From Brachybacterium alimentarium (GTDB taxonomy: Bacteria > Actinomycetota > Actinomycetes > Actinomycetales > Dermabacteraceae), in assembly GCF_002332425.1 (NCBI RefSeq), contig NZ_NRGS01000019.1:62001-126000 (forward strand): a stretch of DNA of 64,000 nt, in the 5' to 3' direction. The notes beneath the pieces are model-generated. The model saw only the letters and a list, made by a program, of their open reading frames with translations. It did no database searches and was not told where the DNA came from. The position numbers and the translations under genes are program-made. This document shows positions 24,482 through 32,869 of the stretch, piece after piece; the stretch's first letter is position 1, and every line of letters starts with the position of its first letter.

Positions 24482-25369
24482 TTACTGCTGGGAGCCCGAG
24501 CCTCCCTGCGCTGACCCGCCGCTTCCGCCGTCCGTGGTCGTGCCGCTCCCCTGCGGTGCGGAGTCGCCGTTCTGCTCGGCCGGGGCCTGGGTCTGCTGCG
24601 GGGCGTCGCCCTCGTCCTGTGTGGAGCGGTCGTCCTGCTGCGTGTCCGTGTCGTCGGTGGTGCTGTCCGGTTGCTCGGTCGCAGGAGCGCCGTCCTCCTG
24701 CTGCTCTGTGCCGGTGCCGTCCTGCTGATCGCGGTCGGTCGTCGAGGAGTCATCGCGCGGCGCGACCGTGTCGTTGCCGGTGACGGACCGCTGGATCTGC
24801 CCCGTGCCCGGGGAGAGCTCTGTGCCGAGCACGCGCTGGATGCCGAAGACGGCGGCGAGACCGACCAGGGCGATCACCGCGGCCAGAACGGCGATCTTCA
24901 CGATCCTGCGCTGACGCGAGGGGGCGTCGTCGGGCGCGCTCCCTGCCGAGAGATCCCCGAGCCCGAGAGCAGCGGCGTCACGGTCGCGATCCACGGCCCG
25001 CGAGCCGGTGCGCGAGGAGTGGACGCTCTGCGAGCGCGCGGGCGCAGCGAGCTTCGGGCCCTTGGCGGCGACCTTCTTCAACGTCAGCCGGCTGCGGTTG
25101 ACGGAATCGGTGTAGAGGGCGAGCGCGGTCGCCGAGACCACGGACGTGAGTGCGGCTCCGACGACGGTGCCGGCGATCCCGAGCTGGCCGCCGACGACGG
25201 TCGCCGTGGCGGCGGCCGCACCGCTGGCCACGAGACCTGTGGGCGAGAGCTTCTTGACCTGCAGCTCCGAGTCCTCGCCCGAGCGCCCGCCGGATGCCGG
25301 ACGCTCCGGATCCTCGGGCGCAGCAGGAGGACGGGCGGAGTGATGCGCAGAGGAGGCCATGAAGCTCAT
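24482..25369 (-). CDS. Membrane protein with disordered Gln/Asp/Thr-rich exterior tail
   Basis: A 295-aa protein. Residues 1-45 are polar; 46-92 are two adjacent Ala/Val/Gly-rich hydrophobic stretches (LVASGAAAATATVVGGQLG, GAALTSVVSATALALY). A basic cytoplasmic loop follows and a third helix lies near 157-180 (IVKIAVLAAVIALVGLAAVFG). The last ~110 residues are Asp/Gln/Thr/Ser/Gly-rich with no predicted fold and are probably extracellular. I do not recognise a domain. The start at 25369 could equally be the ATG three codons later. Function unknown. Confidence 0.6.
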   Translation of the reverse strand: MSFMASSAHHSARPPAAPEDPERPASGGRSGEDSELQVKKLSPTGLVASGAAAATATVVGGQLGIAGTVVGAALTSVVSATALALYTDSVNRSRLTLKKVAAKGPKLAAPARSQSVHSSRTGSRAVDRDRDAAALGLGDLSAGSAPDDAPSRQRRIVKIAVLAAVIALVGLAAVFGIQRVLGTELSPGTGQIQRSVTGNDTVAPRDDSSTTDRDQQDGTGTEQQEDGAPATEQPDSTTDDTDTQQDDRSTQDEGDAPQQTQAPAEQNGDSAPQGSGTTTDGGSGGSAQGGSGSQQ

Positions 25370-25939
25370 CCTGGTCGGATGGTTCCGAGTTCCCCCTGAC
25401 TATCCTCAGAGCTGGCTGGGAGACAGACATATTGCCCGCTGACCTGCGGTGACACCCGAGATGGTGAGTGTCACAGGCAGTGTTGCCGGTCTCTTCGGTC
25501 CGGAGTTCGGTCTGGACGGAGATCGGCGCAGGCCATTGCGCCCTTCCAGAGCCGCGCGCATGCTGGCCAGCTGATGACCGGACGTCATCGATGCCTGCCG
25601 GGGCCTGGGGATACCGGTGGTGCGCTGGCCGAGCGGGAGAGGACGCGGTGCGCTGGGTCGAATACACGAACTACGCCGGCGATACCGAGATGACCCGACT
25701 GCGCGTGGCCGACGGGATCGACGAGCCGCGAGCGGTGCCGATCTGGGGCATCGGCAACGAGGTGTAAGGGCCGTGGGAGATGGGCCATTGCAGCGCCGAG
25801 CAGTATGCGCAGAGGCGCAGCAGGCCGGTAATACAGTTGTGCGCGTCTCGTCGACGAGACCGGGCCGGTGAACGGGATGGTCGCTGGCTGATCCGAGCTG
25901 GCGTCGCCGCCCGACGGCATCCACGAATACCCTTGCCAC
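25370..25939. other. Gene-free stretch around GH51 remnant
   Basis: Apart from the GH51 remnant at 25581-25840, no gene is supported. A TACCCT hexamer at 25928-25933 ends six bases before the histidine kinase ATG and is its probable -10 element (leaderless). Confidence 0.5.
25581..25840 (+). pseudogene. Decayed remnant of a GH51 alpha-L-arabinofuranosidase
   Basis: Two pieces of a GH51-like protein lie in different frames. The first (25581-25637) reads DVIDACRGLGIPVVRWPSG, matching the RYPGGNF region of GH51 enzymes. It is joined directly to a second piece in another frame (25639-25764), EDAVRWVEYTNYAG...LRVADGIDEPRAVPIWGIGNEV, matching the VEYCN...GxGNE acid/base region. A TAA stop follows, and beyond it the same frame continues GPWEMGHCSAEQYAQR, as in intact enzymes. 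An internal deletion with frameshift plus a nonsense codon explain this. It is not expressed as an enzyme. Confidence 0.7.
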
Positions 25940-26773
25940 ATGTCAGGCGACGTGCTTCAGCTCGCAGGGTGGCAGCTCGCCGCCCTGCTGCTGGCCGTCC
26001 TCCTGCTGGGAGCTCTCGTCGGCGGCGGAGCAATAGCCCTGGGTGAGCGCCAGCGGTCGAGGTCGCCGGGCGGCCACAAGAAGTCCGGAACGGGCCCTCC
26101 TGAGAAGCACTCCGCCCGAGTCCTCTCCCACGAGATCCGCACTCCCCTCACACTGGTGAAGGGTGCTGCCGATCTGCTCGCAGAGGAGACCCCCGGGCCG
26201 TTGAACTCCACACAGCGCTACTTCGTCGACACGATCGTGGACAACACCTCTCTGGTGGTGAGCATGGCCGAGGACTTCCTTCTCGAAGCCAGACTGGACG
26301 CCGGCAGGCCGACGCTGGACCGCACTGCGGTCGACATCCGCGCACTGGTCCGAGAGACGGTGCTGGAACTGAGGCGGATCAGGAGCACGCCCCTCCATCT
26401 GGACAGCAGGGGCGGCCCCCTCGTCCTGGACGTCGACCGCGCGATGATCCGGCAGGTGCTGTGGAATCTGATCAACAACGCAGTCCGCCACGCAGGGCCC
26501 GAGGCCGAAGTGACTGTTCGAGTGGACGTGACCACCGAAGGAACCACCATTGCCGTCTCCGACGACGGAGCGGGGATGAGCCCGGATCAACGCGCGGATC
26601 TGTTCGCTCCGGAGACCAGCGGCCACCCTCAGGGCACCGGGCTCGGCATGGGAGTGATCCGCCAGATCGTCGACGCGCACGATGGACGCGTCGTCATCGA
26701 TTCGTTCATACGCCGTGGCACTCGCATCCTGGTGGTGCTGCCTTGGCCCTCGCAGGAGGAGAGCCATGACTGA
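25940..26773 (+). CDS. Sensor histidine kinase (HisKA), island sensor
   Basis: A 277-aa kinase with a single N-terminal hydrophobic stretch (LAALLLAVLLLGALVGGGAIAL), hence almost no extracytoplasmic domain. The phospho-acceptor is His64 in VLSHEIRTPLTLVKG. ATP-binding motifs are WNLINNAVRHAG, VSDDGAGMS and GTGLGMGVIRQIVDAHDG. It overlaps the response regulator by eight bases. With no sensor domain of its own, it probably takes its signal from a partner, for example the binding protein or the antiporter of the same locus, as HptA and UhpC do in known sugar-phosphate systems. That is inference. Confidence 0.88.
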   Translation: MSGDVLQLAGWQLAALLLAVLLLGALVGGGAIALGERQRSRSPGGHKKSGTGPPEKHSARVLSHEIRTPLTLVKGAADLLAEETPGPLNSTQRYFVDTIVDNTSLVVSMAEDFLLEARLDAGRPTLDRTAVDIRALVRETVLELRRIRSTPLHLDSRGGPLVLDVDRAMIRQVLWNLINNAVRHAGPEAEVTVRVDVTTEGTTIAVSDDGAGMSPDQRADLFAPETSGHPQGTGLGMGVIRQIVDAHDGRVVIDSFIRRGTRILVVLPWPSQEESHD

Positions 26774-27512
26774 CCCCACGATCTCGCCGAAGGGAGACGC
26801 CCCCTTGGTGCTCGTCGTCGACGACGAAGTGCAGATGACAGCGATCATCTCGTTCGCTCTGGAGACTCAAGGGCTTCGCACCCTCACTGCGCCCGACGCT
26901 CCTTCGGCACGCACGCTGCTCGAGGCCGAACCGATCGAACTCGTCGTACTCGACGTCATGCTGCCGGGCGAGAGCGGCATCGACCTGTGCAGATCATTGC
27001 GGGACACATCTGACGTGCCGGTCATCCTCCTCACGGCGCTCGGCGAGGTGGACGACCGCGTCGCCGGCCTCACTGCGGGTGCGGACGACTACCTCACGAA
27101 GCCGTTCAGCCCACGCGAGCTCGCACTGCGGGCGCAGGCGATTCTGCGACGCTCCACCGGTTCGACGATGCTCACCGGCCCTACCGGCCAGGTGCTGCAG
27201 TGCGGTGCTCTCCGCGTGGACCGTGAACGAGGCAGCGCGAGCTGGGACGGCGTCGACCTCGACCTGCCGGAGACCGAGCTGCGGCTGCTGGGCCGCCTCG
27301 CGCAGGATGCGGGCCGTGCCGTTCCTCTGCGCACGCTTCTCCAGGAGGTCTGGGGCACGAGCCGCGCTGAAGGAGGCCGCGACATGGTGAAATCGATGAT
27401 CTACCGGCTTCGCCAGCAGATGCGTGCCCAGGGCGCCCCCACAGACCTCATCGAGGCCGTCCGCGGCCAGGGGTACCGGGTTCGGGTCCTCCCCGCGAAT
27501 CACCCGCGCTGA
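26766..27512 (+). CDS. OmpR/PhoB-family response regulator, island regulator
   Basis: A 248-aa regulator. The receiver domain has LVLVVDDEVQM, phospho-acceptor Asp63 in VLDVMLPGESG and the switch LTAL plus Lys in DDYLTKPFSP. The C-terminal winged helix carries GVDLDLPETELRLLGRLA, LLQEVWG and MIYRLRQQM...VRGQGYRVR. It is coupled to the kinase by overlap. Direct 10-bp repeats 4-33 bases downstream of its stop, upstream of the antiporter gene, are plausible binding sites. Known sugar-phosphate sensors (UhpA, HptR) belong to other regulator families, so the OmpR type here is a difference. Confidence 0.9.
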   Translation: MTDPTISPKGDAPLVLVVDDEVQMTAIISFALETQGLRTLTAPDAPSARTLLEAEPIELVVLDVMLPGESGIDLCRSLRDTSDVPVILLTALGEVDDRVAGLTAGADDYLTKPFSPRELALRAQAILRRSTGSTMLTGPTGQVLQCGALRVDRERGSASWDGVDLDLPETELRLLGRLAQDAGRAVPLRTLLQEVWGTSRAEGGRDMVKSMIYRLRQQMRAQGAPTDLIEAVRGQGYRVRVLPANHPR

Positions 27513-27515
27513 TCT

Positions 27516-27545
27516 CGTCACCGATCGTCACCGAACGCCACCCCA
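27516..27545 (+). promoter_or_regulatory. Three direct 10-bp repeats, candidate OmpR-type operator
   Basis: CGTCACCGAT, CGTCACCGAA and CGCCACCCCA follow one another at an exact 10-bp step. Head-to-tail 10-11-bp repeats are the usual binding pattern of OmpR/PhoB regulators, and the array lies between the regulator and the antiporter. Confidence 0.5.
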
Positions 27546-27604
27546 CGGTTACCTCGATCTCGGCAGGCTGATGGGCACGGGCGTGAGTGCTGCAACGAAG
27601 CACG

Positions 27605-27628
27605 AGCCCTGGGGAGACCCGGGGCTTT
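27605..27628 (+). terminator. Stem-loop upstream of antiporter gene
   Basis: A 9-bp stem AGCCCTGGG / CCCGGGGCT (one G-U) with loop GAGA, followed by TTT. It may end the two-component transcript or act in the antiporter leader, 38 bases before the ATG. Confidence 0.5.
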
Positions 27629-27665
27629 CCTGTCGCCCGTTCCTCCCCGATGACGAAGGAGAACG

Positions 27666-29090
27666 ATGACTGCCCCCACGAAGCGCCGCGGGTTCCTCTC
27701 GGCCCCACCGCCGAAGCCGCGCCTCGATGACGCAGAGGTGAAGCGGCTCTATCCCCGCCGCCGCGTGAATGTGTTCCTCGGGATCTTCCTCGGCTATGCC
27801 GGGTTCTATCTGATCCGGAACAACGTCTCGCTCGTGGCGCCGCTCCTGATGGAGGACAAGGGGCTGAGCACCCTCGGCATCGGCCTGATCGCCAATGCCG
27901 TGCTCTTCGCCTACGGGCTCTCGAAGTTCTTCATGGCCACGGTCTCGGACCGTTCCAACGCCCGCTATTTCCTTCCCATCGGGCTCGCCCTCTCGGCGCT
28001 GACCAACCTCTTCGTCGCTTTCGTGCCGTGGGTCTCCGGGACCATCGCTGTCTTCGCCACGGTGATGTTCATCAACGGCTGGTTCCAGGGCATGGGATGG
28101 CCGGCCTCGGGGCGGGTGCTCGTCCACTGGTTCTCGACCAATGAGCGAGGATGGAAGACGTCCATCTGGAACACCGCGCACAATGTGGGCGCAGCCGGCC
28201 TGGGCGTCGCAGCGGCAGCGGCCTTGGCCTGGACCGCAGACGATTGGCGCGCTGCTTTCTGGTTCCCGGCAGTCATCGCCCTGGCCGTCGCCGTCGTCGC
28301 GTTCTTCCTGATCCGCGACACCCCGGAATCCGAAGGCCTGCCACCCATCGAGGAGCATCGCGACGACCCCGCGAAGGTCGAGATCGACGAAGACTCCGAC
28401 GAACAGCCGTCCATGTGGCAGTTCATCCTCAAGCATGTCCTCACCAGCCGAGTGATCGTGCTGCTGGCGGTCGCCAACGTCTTCGTCTATGCACTGCGTT
28501 ACGGAGTGCTGAACTGGATCACCGTCTACCTCGCGGACACTCGCGGGGCGGAGGTCTCCGACGGCATCACGGGCTTCGTGGTGTTCGAGCTCGCCGGCAT
28601 CGTCGGCACCCTCCTGTGCGGCTGGGTCTCGGACACGCTCTTCCGCGGATACCGTGCCGGCACCGGCATGCTGTTCATGGCTCTGACGGCAGTGGCACTC
28701 GTCGCCTACTGGCAGGTGCCCGTCTCCGCTCCTCTCTGGATCTCGATCGCCCTGGTAGCGGTCATCGGCGGCCTCATCTACGGCCCGGTCATGCTCATCG
28801 GTCTGCAGGCCATCGATCTCTCGCCACGCCAGGTCGCTGGGACTGCGGCCGGCTTCACCGGGCTTTTCGGGTACCTGCTGGGCGCGACGCTCGCGTCCTC
28901 CGGCGTGGGCCTGATGGTGCAAGAGTTCGGCTGGGACGTCTCGTTCGCCGTCCTGACAGCGTGCGCACTGCTCGTCGTCGGCATCATGTGGCTGATCGGC
29001 AAGGACGAGAAGGTGCTGATGCGGGCTCGCGAGGAGAAGCGCCTGGCCGCTGAAGCAGCGGCGGCCGACGGCACCGCCTCCGAGAGCTGA
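27666..29090 (+). CDS. Organophosphate:phosphate antiporter (GlpT/UhpT/PgtP family)
   Basis: A 474-aa MFS protein of the OPA family with 12 helices; members exchange sugar phosphates, glycerol-3-phosphate or phosphoglycerates for inorganic phosphate. Both phosphate-binding arginines known from GlpT/UhpT are recognisable: R51 in GFYLIRNNVSL (helix 1) and R278 in VYALRYGVLNW (helix 7). GWFQGMGWPASGRVLVHWFS in helix 4 and WNTAHNVGAAG in helix 5 are also family-typical. GAAGGAGA precedes the ATG. The next gene, a binding protein, follows after 24 bases. The exact substrate is unresolved; UhpC-like sensor duty is a second possibility. Confidence 0.9.
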   Translation: MTAPTKRRGFLSAPPPKPRLDDAEVKRLYPRRRVNVFLGIFLGYAGFYLIRNNVSLVAPLLMEDKGLSTLGIGLIANAVLFAYGLSKFFMATVSDRSNARYFLPIGLALSALTNLFVAFVPWVSGTIAVFATVMFINGWFQGMGWPASGRVLVHWFSTNERGWKTSIWNTAHNVGAAGLGVAAAAALAWTADDWRAAFWFPAVIALAVAVVAFFLIRDTPESEGLPPIEEHRDDPAKVEIDEDSDEQPSMWQFILKHVLTSRVIVLLAVANVFVYALRYGVLNWITVYLADTRGAEVSDGITGFVVFELAGIVGTLLCGWVSDTLFRGYRAGTGMLFMALTAVALVAYWQVPVSAPLWISIALVAVIGGLIYGPVMLIGLQAIDLSPRQVAGTAAGFTGLFGYLLGATLASSGVGLMVQEFGWDVSFAVLTACALLVVGIMWLIGKDEKVLMRAREEKRLAAEAAAADGTASES

Positions 29091-29114
29091 GGACTGGCCT
29101 ACGCTCAGGGAGTC

Positions 29115-30149
29115 ATGACTACTCCCCGTCGCTCACCGCGCGCCACCTGTGCGCTGCTGGTGCTCGCACTGCTCGCACTCGTCGGCTGCACGGCGAGCGA
29201 CGGGGACTGGCCCGTGGACCACGACCTCGCAGTTCTCTGCTCCAATGACGCCGAGATCTGCCGGGCGTGGACCCGAACGTTCTCGGAGCGCACCGGGTAC
29301 GACGTGACCACCGTGCGACTGCCCACTTCGGAGGCGCTCGAGCGCATCCGCCATGGCGAGGACCTCCCCGAGTTCGACGTCTGGCACGGAGGCGGCTCCG
29401 AGATGTACGTCGAAGCCGCCGACGAAGGCCTGCTCGCCTCCTACCGTTCCGGGGAGTCCGAAGGAATCCCCGCCGCCTTTCAGGACACCGAGAACCGCTG
29501 GAGCGGCGTGTACTCCTCGATGTTGGCCTTCTGCGTGGCGCCGCAGGCGGTCGCGGAACTCGGGACCGACATCCCTCACACCTGGGACGACCTGCTCGAC
29601 CCTGCCTTGAAGGGACAGATCAGCACGGCGTCACCCCGAACCTCCGGGACCGCCTACACGGCGATGTCGCTGCAGATCGACCGACTCGGCGCGGACGCCG
29701 GTCGCGGATACCTCGCAGACCTCTACGGGCAGGTCCTCCAATTCACACGATCCGGTACTGCGCCTGCACAGGTGGTGGCACGCGGCGAGGCCGCCGTCGC
29801 CATCACCTTCGCGCCCTACTGCGACGCCGCGCGCGCCGACGGCAGCCAGGTCGACGTGGTGCTTCCCGACGACGCGACAGAGTACGAGGTCGGGGCGGTC
29901 GCCGTGCTCGCCGATGCACCGCATCCTGAGGCCGCTCGGGACTACCTCGACTTCGCGCTCTCGGCCGATGGGCAGCAAGCCGGCGCGACGAGCGGCATCG
30001 AACAGATCCCGACCCGGTCGGACCTGCCCGACAACCTTGCTGAGATCCTGGCAGATGGCTCCTATCCGGTGATCGGCGCCTCGCTCACCGAGCGCTCCGC
30101 ACGACGGGACGCACTCCTGGCGTGGTTCTCGGAAGAGGTCGAGCGGTGA
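29115..30149 (+). CDS. ABC solute-binding lipoprotein (AfuA/FbpA-like)
   Basis: A 344-aa lipoprotein: a basic N-terminus, hydrophobic core and lipobox LVGC (Cys25). The mature protein is of the Fe3+/phosphonate/sugar-phosphate binding family: FSERTGYDVTTVRLPTSEALERI, PEFDVWHGGGSEMYVEA, IPHTWDDLLDPALKGQI, SPRTSGTAY and AVAITFAPYC. It lacks the paired tyrosines expected for ferric-iron binding by FbpA, and its WHGGG loop resembles AfuA/PgtC-like proteins. Its stop overlaps the permease start (GTGA). In this context a phosphorylated sugar or organophosphate is the likely ligand. Confidence 0.82.
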   Translation: MTTPRRSPRATCALLVLALLALVGCTASDGDWPVDHDLAVLCSNDAEICRAWTRTFSERTGYDVTTVRLPTSEALERIRHGEDLPEFDVWHGGGSEMYVEAADEGLLASYRSGESEGIPAAFQDTENRWSGVYSSMLAFCVAPQAVAELGTDIPHTWDDLLDPALKGQISTASPRTSGTAYTAMSLQIDRLGADAGRGYLADLYGQVLQFTRSGTAPAQVVARGEAAVAITFAPYCDAARADGSQVDVVLPDDATEYEVGAVAVLADAPHPEAARDYLDFALSADGQQAGATSGIEQIPTRSDLPDNLAEILADGSYPVIGASLTERSARRDALLAWFSEEVER

Positions 30150-31759
30150 GCCGCATCTGGTACCGCTGGGCAGCGGCCTCCTCCCTCGTCATCTGCAGTG
30201 CGGGAGCGGTGCTCGTCGTCGGCTGGCCGGTGCTGCGCATGCTGGCGGAAGCGATCTCAGCCGTGGCGACTACCCGAGCCTTTCCCGGGCTCGGGCACAC
30301 GATGGCGGTCTCCTCTGCACTCGCTCTCACGGTGACCGTGATCGGCACCGTGCTGGCCTTTGCCCTGGCTCTGACCGCCCGCACGCTCCGCCCGGGGTGG
30401 AGACACCTGCTCGACGCAGTCCTCGGCGGGCTCCTGCTGGTGCCTCCCTACGTCGTCGCAGCATCGGTCGTCGCCGTCGGCGGGCGGGCAGGCCTGCTCA
30501 CCGCGATGCTTCCCGATGTCTACGGAGGCCTGGGAATGACGTCTGCGATGGTCGTGGCGCACCTTCCGATCCCTTATCTGACGATCAGAATGGCTTGGCG
30601 CGTGGTGGACCCCCGGCTGGTCGAGATGGGAAGGGTCAACGGCGCGCGCGCCGCGACGGTGGTCCGTCTCGTCCTGCTGCCGCCCTTGCGCAGGCCACTC
30701 GCGATCGCGGCCGCGCTGCTGTTCGTCTCTGCTCTGTCGGACCCGTCGATCCCCGCTGTACTGCGCGGCCGGGTGCCGACACTCGCGCACACCGCCTACA
30801 TCGAAGTGATCGCCTGGGGTGGAGAGGGCACTGCTGCCCTCATCGCCGTCCTGCTCACCCTGCCCGTTCTTCCCGTCCTGCTGGCGCTGTGGCGCGGACG
30901 CGATCCGAACGCGCTCGCCGACCATTGGCAGGGGCTCAGCCCCAGCCCCAGGCTCGTACTGCCCCGTTCGGTCCTCGTGCAGGCCTGTCGGGCGCTGAGT
31001 GTCCTCGTCCTGGCCATCGTGCTGACGCTGGCGCTGGCTGCACTGATCACGATGTTCCGGGCGAGAGGATCGTTGCTCACACCGATGATGATGGGCGCCA
31101 TCGGTTCGACCGTGCGATATGCGGTGGCAGCGCTTCTCCTGTCGGTCCCGGTGGGTCTGATGACGGCGTGGGCCTCCGGTCGAGGGAGCACGCGGCTCGC
31201 CCGCAACGTCGATCTTCTCCAGACGTCATTGCTGCTGATGCCCGGCACGACCCTCGGCATCGCCATCTTCCTGGCCTACGGGCTCGGGACGCGCACGCCT
31301 CTCGGAGAGCTGCCGGCGCTGGTCGGCGGCGCGTCGCTCGCATCCGGGTCTGTGGCGATCGTGGCCGTCTTCATGGCACCGGCCGTGCCGATGGTGCACT
31401 TGGCCGCACGTGCCGGGCAACGCCAGGTTCCCGTCCCCGTGCTCGAGACCGCCAGGGTGCTCGGTGCCGGCCGGCGACGTGTCGCCGTCGGCCTCTTCCT
31501 GCCGCAGACCGGAGCGCTTGTCGCCGCAACCGGGGCCGCCGTGGTCGCGCGGAACATCGTGTCGGTCGCCCCCGTGGTCTTCGTGTCCACGCCTGATGCG
31601 CCGATGGTGGCTTCTTTCGCTCTCGACCTGCTCGATCGAGCTGCGCTTGAGCAGACTTTCGCTCTTGCTGCGGTCGTCGCCCTCCTGGTGGGCGGGGCGA
31701 GCGCTCTGGTGGCTGGTGCAAGTGCCACAGTTCTCGGAGCACGCAGGAGGCCCGCATGA
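30146..31759 (+). CDS. Two-domain ABC permease (AfuB/FbpB-like)
   Basis: A 537-aa permease with about 12 helices formed by two fused binding-protein-dependent transport domains. Each half has an ATPase-docking EAA loop: MGRVNGARAATVVRLVLLPP near residue 165 and ETARVLGAGRRRVAVGLFLP near 435. The start is the GTG at 30146 overlapping the upstream stop; sequence before it in this frame belongs to the binding-protein gene. Its stop overlaps the ATPase start (ATGA). The fused layout is typical of iron, aminoethylphosphonate and hexose-phosphate importers. Confidence 0.9.
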   Translation: MSRIWYRWAAASSLVICSAGAVLVVGWPVLRMLAEAISAVATTRAFPGLGHTMAVSSALALTVTVIGTVLAFALALTARTLRPGWRHLLDAVLGGLLLVPPYVVAASVVAVGGRAGLLTAMLPDVYGGLGMTSAMVVAHLPIPYLTIRMAWRVVDPRLVEMGRVNGARAATVVRLVLLPPLRRPLAIAAALLFVSALSDPSIPAVLRGRVPTLAHTAYIEVIAWGGEGTAALIAVLLTLPVLPVLLALWRGRDPNALADHWQGLSPSPRLVLPRSVLVQACRALSVLVLAIVLTLALAALITMFRARGSLLTPMMMGAIGSTVRYAVAALLLSVPVGLMTAWASGRGSTRLARNVDLLQTSLLLMPGTTLGIAIFLAYGLGTRTPLGELPALVGGASLASGSVAIVAVFMAPAVPMVHLAARAGQRQVPVPVLETARVLGAGRRRVAVGLFLPQTGALVAATGAAVVARNIVSVAPVVFVSTPDAPMVASFALDLLDRAALEQTFALAAVVALLVGGASALVAGASATVLGARRRPA

Positions 31760-32817
31760 CAGCACACTCCGGACTGCATCTGAGCGGAGTCGCCGGGGTC
31801 GATCTGCAGGTTCACCCCGGCGAGATGGTGGCGCTGATCGGCCCGTCGGGCTCCGGGAAGACCACTCTGCTGCGACGCGTCGCAGGACTCGAGCCGCTCC
31901 CGGCAGGCACGGTGTCCATCAGCGGCCGCGACATGGCGCGGGTGCCGGTGGAGCATCGGCCTGCGACGATGATGTTCGAGACTCCGGTGCTGTTCCCTCA
32001 GCTCACGGTCTCGGGGAACATCGCGTTCGCGGTAGGGCGTGGCGACGGGGGGCTCTCGGCGGCGGACGCACTCGACGTGGCCCTGACGTCCTTGGACCTC
32101 CGCACGCTTGCCGATCGCCTTCCCCACGAGCTCTCCGCCGGTCAGCGTCAGCGGGTCGCGCTCGCTCGGGCCCTCGTCCGCCAGCCCAGAGTGATGCTGT
32201 TCGACGAGCCTCTCGCGCATGTGGATCCTGCCGCTCGTGGCGGGTTGCTCCAGGAGATCTCGCGGATACACCGGCGAATGGGCAGCGCATCTCTGCTCGT
32301 CACCCATGACTGGTCTGACGCTCTCGCCGTGGCCGACCGTATCGCCGTGATGCGGGACGGGGTGATCGTGCAGGTCGACACTCCACGCGAGGTCTACTCC
32401 CATCCGGCGAGCGCCTGGATCGCCACTCGCGTCGGCATACCCAATTTCTTGTCCGCACAGGTCGACGGCCTCGTCGAAGACCAGGACGGGCACCGCGTGC
32501 GGGTGAGCATCCTGGGGGCGCACTGGGACGTCCCCGCATCGTCTGAACTGCGACGCGTGGGAGAGCGCTGCATCGTGCTCGGGCACCCCCACGCGTTCAC
32601 GATGGTGCGAGTCGCGGACCGCCGAGACGTCGATCCCCGGCTCGGTCACGTCCTCGCGACGACCTTCGGCGGCGACCACGTCGACCATGACGTCGAGACC
32701 GACGCGGGGACACTCGTCATCCGCCGTCCGCTGGGCCCGAGGGACGAGCCCTGGCCTCCGGGAACGGCGGTCGAGGTCGGTCTCCTCCCCGAGGCCGTAT
32801 GGGCGGTCGCGGGGTGA
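31756..32817 (+). CDS. ABC transporter ATPase (AfuC/FbpC-like)
   Basis: A 353-aa ATPase completing the importer. Walker A is GPSGSGKTT (residues 30-38), the signature reads LSAGQ (126-130), Walker B is VMLFDEP (Asp150-Glu151) and the switch His is at 184 (LLVTHDW). The last ~110 residues form a TOBE-like regulatory domain. The Q-loop usually reads FQ before the LFP motif; here it is MMFETPVLFPQ with Glu75 in place of Gln, which may alter coupling. N-terminally it is shorter than usual, with strand 1 reduced to HSGLHLSGVAG. The stop lies 52 bases before the convergent acetyltransferase gene. Confidence 0.88.
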   Translation: MTAHSGLHLSGVAGVDLQVHPGEMVALIGPSGSGKTTLLRRVAGLEPLPAGTVSISGRDMARVPVEHRPATMMFETPVLFPQLTVSGNIAFAVGRGDGGLSAADALDVALTSLDLRTLADRLPHELSAGQRQRVALARALVRQPRVMLFDEPLAHVDPAARGGLLQEISRIHRRMGSASLLVTHDWSDALAVADRIAVMRDGVIVQVDTPREVYSHPASAWIATRVGIPNFLSAQVDGLVEDQDGHRVRVSILGAHWDVPASSELRRVGERCIVLGHPHAFTMVRVADRRDVDPRLGHVLATTFGGDHVDHDVETDAGTLVIRRPLGPRDEPWPPGTAVEVGLLPEAVWAVAG

Positions 32818-32850
32818 AGAAAAAAGGGCGGCGGTGATGGAAACGGCCGC
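32818..32850 (-). terminator. Terminator of the acetyltransferase gene
   Basis: On the minus strand GCGGC ... GCCGC forms a short stem followed by CC and a T-run (plus-strand A-run 32820-32825). It lies between two convergent genes. Confidence 0.6.
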
Positions 32851-32869
32851 GGACAGTGGGTCGGCGAGC

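Noticed and set aside
29115-32817. Ferric iron (Fbp) importer
   Set aside because: The binding protein lacks a clear Tyr pair for iron and the locus includes an organophosphate antiporter and its own two-component system; iron is kept only as a fallback.
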